Positions 4,355 through 5,484 of a stretch of 5,484 nucleotides of DNA are shown here, one piece after another. Position numbers and translations under genes: made by a program. The stretch's first letter is position 1. Every line of letters starts with the position of its first letter. Where the stretch lies: the NCBI GenBank assembly GCA_022564695.1, contig JADFKX010000138.1, positions 1 to 5,484 of the forward strand. The letters run 5' to 3'. The DNA comes from Chloroflexota bacterium (GTDB lineage Bacteria > Chloroflexota > Dehalococcoidia > SM23-28-2 > RBG-16-64-32). The notes beneath the pieces are model-generated. The model saw only the letters and a program-made list of their open reading frames with translations. It did no database searches and was not told the origin of the DNA.

Positions 4355-5484
4355 TTAGGCCGGGATGCGCTCCGTGCCGCCCATGTAGGGGCGCAGGGGT
4401 TTCGGGATCAGCACGGAACCGTCCGGCTGCTGGTAGTTCTCCAAGACGGCGATTAGCGTGCGGGGGAGGGCGAGACCGGAGCCGTTGAGGGTATGGGGGT
4501 GCTCCAGGTGGGCCTGCCTACCGGCAGGCAGGCGTCCCTTCTCGCGGCGGTAGCGGATGTTGGCGCGGCGGGCCTGGAAGTCGGTGCAGTTGGAGCAGGA
4601 GGAGACCTCCAACCACTCACGGCAGCCGGGGGCCCACATCTCTATGTCGTAGGCCTCGGCGGCGCTGAAGCCGAGGTCGCCGGCGCAGAGCTGGACGATG
4701 CGGTGGGGGATGCTCAGGGCGAGGCAGACGGATTCGGCGTCGCGCACGAGGCCCTGGAGGGCCGCGGCTGACTGCTCGGGTTCGACGAACGTGTACAGCT
4801 CTACCTTATCGAACTGGTGGCCGCGCTTGATGCCGCGGACGTCGCGGCCGGCGGACATCTTCTCGCGGCGGAAGCAGGGGGTGCAGGCGACGTAGCTGAG
4901 GGGGAGCGTGCCCGTCTCCAGGATGTCGTCGCGGTGCATGTTGGTGAGCGCTACCTCGGCCGTGGGGATGAACCAGAAGTCCTCCTCGGCGTCGTGGTAC
5001 ATGTTGTCGGCGAACTTGGGGAGCCAGCCGCCGGCCCACATGTTCTCCTCCTTGATCATCGCCGGTGGGTAGACCTCCGTGTAGCGGTCGTCTTTGAGGT
5101 GGAGGTCCAGCATGAAGGCGATGAGGGCGCGCTGGAGGCGGGCGCCGAGGCCTTTGAGGATGTAGAAGCGGGAGCCGGAGAGCTTGGAGCCGCGCTCGAA
5201 GTCGATGATGTCCAGCGCCTCGCCCAGCTCCCAGTGAGGCTTGTGGAAGGTGGGTTGCACGGGCTCGCCCCGTGTGCGGATCACTACGTTGGCCGATTCG
5301 TCCGTGCCGTCAGGTACGGCTTCGGCGGGTAGGTTGGGCACCTGGAGGAGGAGGTCGCGCAGGCGGCGGTCCATGTCGCGGAGCTGATCCTCGAGGCCAC
5401 CTAGCTTATCGCCGAGGAAGGAGGAGCGGGCGACGAGGTCGGAGCGGCGGTGCTCGGCGTGCTTCGCCTCTCTGGTCTCGGCGG
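4355..5484 (-). CDS. serS: Seryl-tRNA synthetase, 5' end outside window
   Basis: This class II synthetase charges tRNA-Ser with serine in the cytosol. The frame stays open past the in-frame ATG at 5374-5372 to the window edge, and the 36 full codons before it (KHAEHRRSDLVARSS..., GLEDQLRDMDRRLRDLLL) read as the N-terminal coiled coil that binds tRNA, so 5374 is not the true start. Counting from that ATG, the family linker LLLQVPNLPAEAVPDG is at 8-23, the serine-binding PTAE at 137-140, and motif 2 FRREKMSAGRDVRG at 168-181 followed by HQFDKVEL at 186-193. SSCSNCTDFQARR is at 258-270, and motif 3 LNGSGLALPRTLIAVLENYQ at 296-315 with the conserved Arg305. It ends normally at IPKPLRPYMGG plus six residues. 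Just before motif 3 is an extra LPAGRQA (282-288) encoded by a palindromic repeat. About 375 of an expected 420-430 residues are visible. The catalytic core appears intact. Confidence 0.96.
   Translation of the reverse strand, partial: AETREAKHAEHRRSDLVARSSFLGDKLGGLEDQLRDMDRRLRDLLLQVPNLPAEAVPDGTDESANVVIRTRGEPVQPTFHKPHWELGEALDIIDFERGSKLSGSRFYILKGLGARLQRALIAFMLDLHLKDDRYTEVYPPAMIKEENMWAGGWLPKFADNMYHDAEEDFWFIPTAEVALTNMHRDDILETGTLPLSYVACTPCFRREKMSAGRDVRGIKRGHQFDKVELYTFVEPEQSAAALQGLVRDAESVCLALSIPHRIVQLCAGDLGFSAAEAYDIEMWAPGCREWLEVSSCSNCTDFQARRANIRYRREKGRLPAGRQAHLEHPHTLNGSGLALPRTLIAVLENYQQPDGSVLIPKPLRPYMGGTERIPA
4512..4533. repeat. 22-base near-perfect palindrome inside serS
   Basis: GCCTGCCTACC (4512-4522) is followed by GGCAGGCAGGC (4523-4533). 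Ten of eleven pairs match, with one A/C mismatch at 4520/4525. On the gene strand the overlapping codons (4511-4531) read LPAGRQA. From memory, LPAGRQ-like peptides from such CTGCC/GGCAG palindromes recur in unrelated proteins of several uncultured bacterial lineages. It fits an inserted interspersed repeat rather than native SerRS sequence. Confidence 0.75.

Noticed and set aside
4265..4360. tRNA or small RNA gene in the gap before serS
   Set aside because: The only structure is the 9-pair terminator stem. No cloverleaf, T-arm (GTTCGA) or other RNA signature is present.
4711..4726. GCTCAGGGCGAGGC-like stretch as another copy of the repeat found at 2502-2528
   Set aside because: Only the second half is similar and there is no CCTTCGAC half. 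The DNA encodes ordinary SerRS sequence (CLALSIPHR) with no length anomaly.
4817..5332. A 171-codon plus-strand open frame opposite serS
   Set aside because: It is Val/Gly/Glu/Ala-rich antisense to conserved SerRS motifs and has no independent support.
5372..5374. ATG as the serS start
   Set aside because: The frame stays open upstream and reads as the N-terminal coiled coil of SerRS, so this Met is internal.
1..5484. CRISPR array, defence system or transposase gene
   Set aside because: No regularly spaced direct repeats and no cas, nuclease or transposase motifs were seen in any supported gene.

Overview
This is a GC-rich bacterial window with tightly packed genes, strong GGAGG-type ribosome binding sites and sigma70-like promoter pieces. 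The gene mix suggests an uncultured member of Chloroflexota, perhaps the Dehalococcoidia side. Pointers are a dienelactone-hydrolase-like protein next to an F420/FMN luciferase-like oxidoreductase, an HSL-type esterase, a DUF1786 protein, a secreted protein with G-F-G-x-I-F-K units, and a seryl-tRNA synthetase with a motif 2 reading FRREKMSAGRD. That placement is an inference from remembered family patterns, not from a search.

Layout. Positions 1-365 (+) hold the 3' part of a dienelactone-hydrolase-family gene, beginning at its catalytic Cys. Thirteen bases later, in the same operon, lies a complete luciferase-like (LLM class) oxidoreductase (379-1296, +). It converges, with a 6-base gap, on an HSL/GDSAGG esterase (1303-2211, -). 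Upstream of the esterase on the same strand is a DUF1786, actin/Hsp70-like-fold protein (2296-3423, -). An AT-richer divergent intergenic region (3424-3686) carries a perfect TATAAT and separates it from a small secreted, Asp-rich protein (3687-4286, +), which ends at a clear GUGA-loop terminator (4310-4340). The window closes with serS (4355 to beyond 5484, -), whose 5' end is missing.

The genes do not form one pathway. The left part (two alpha/beta hydrolases and an LLM oxidoreductase) looks like catabolic or accessory metabolism. DUF1786 and the secreted acidic protein have no assigned function. serS is core translation machinery.

The most interesting signal is inside genes. Two different short palindrome-like repeats sit in frame within conserved proteins. 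One is in the DUF1786 gene (2488-2537). It adds 13 codons and is flanked by a perfect 11-base direct repeat, which looks like an insertion footprint with target duplication. The other is a 22-base near-perfect palindrome in serS (4512-4533) that adds about 7 residues (LPAGRQA) just before class II motif 3. Together they suggest mobile palindromic elements that are tolerated as extra peptide segments, comparable in style to the Rickettsia palindromic elements.
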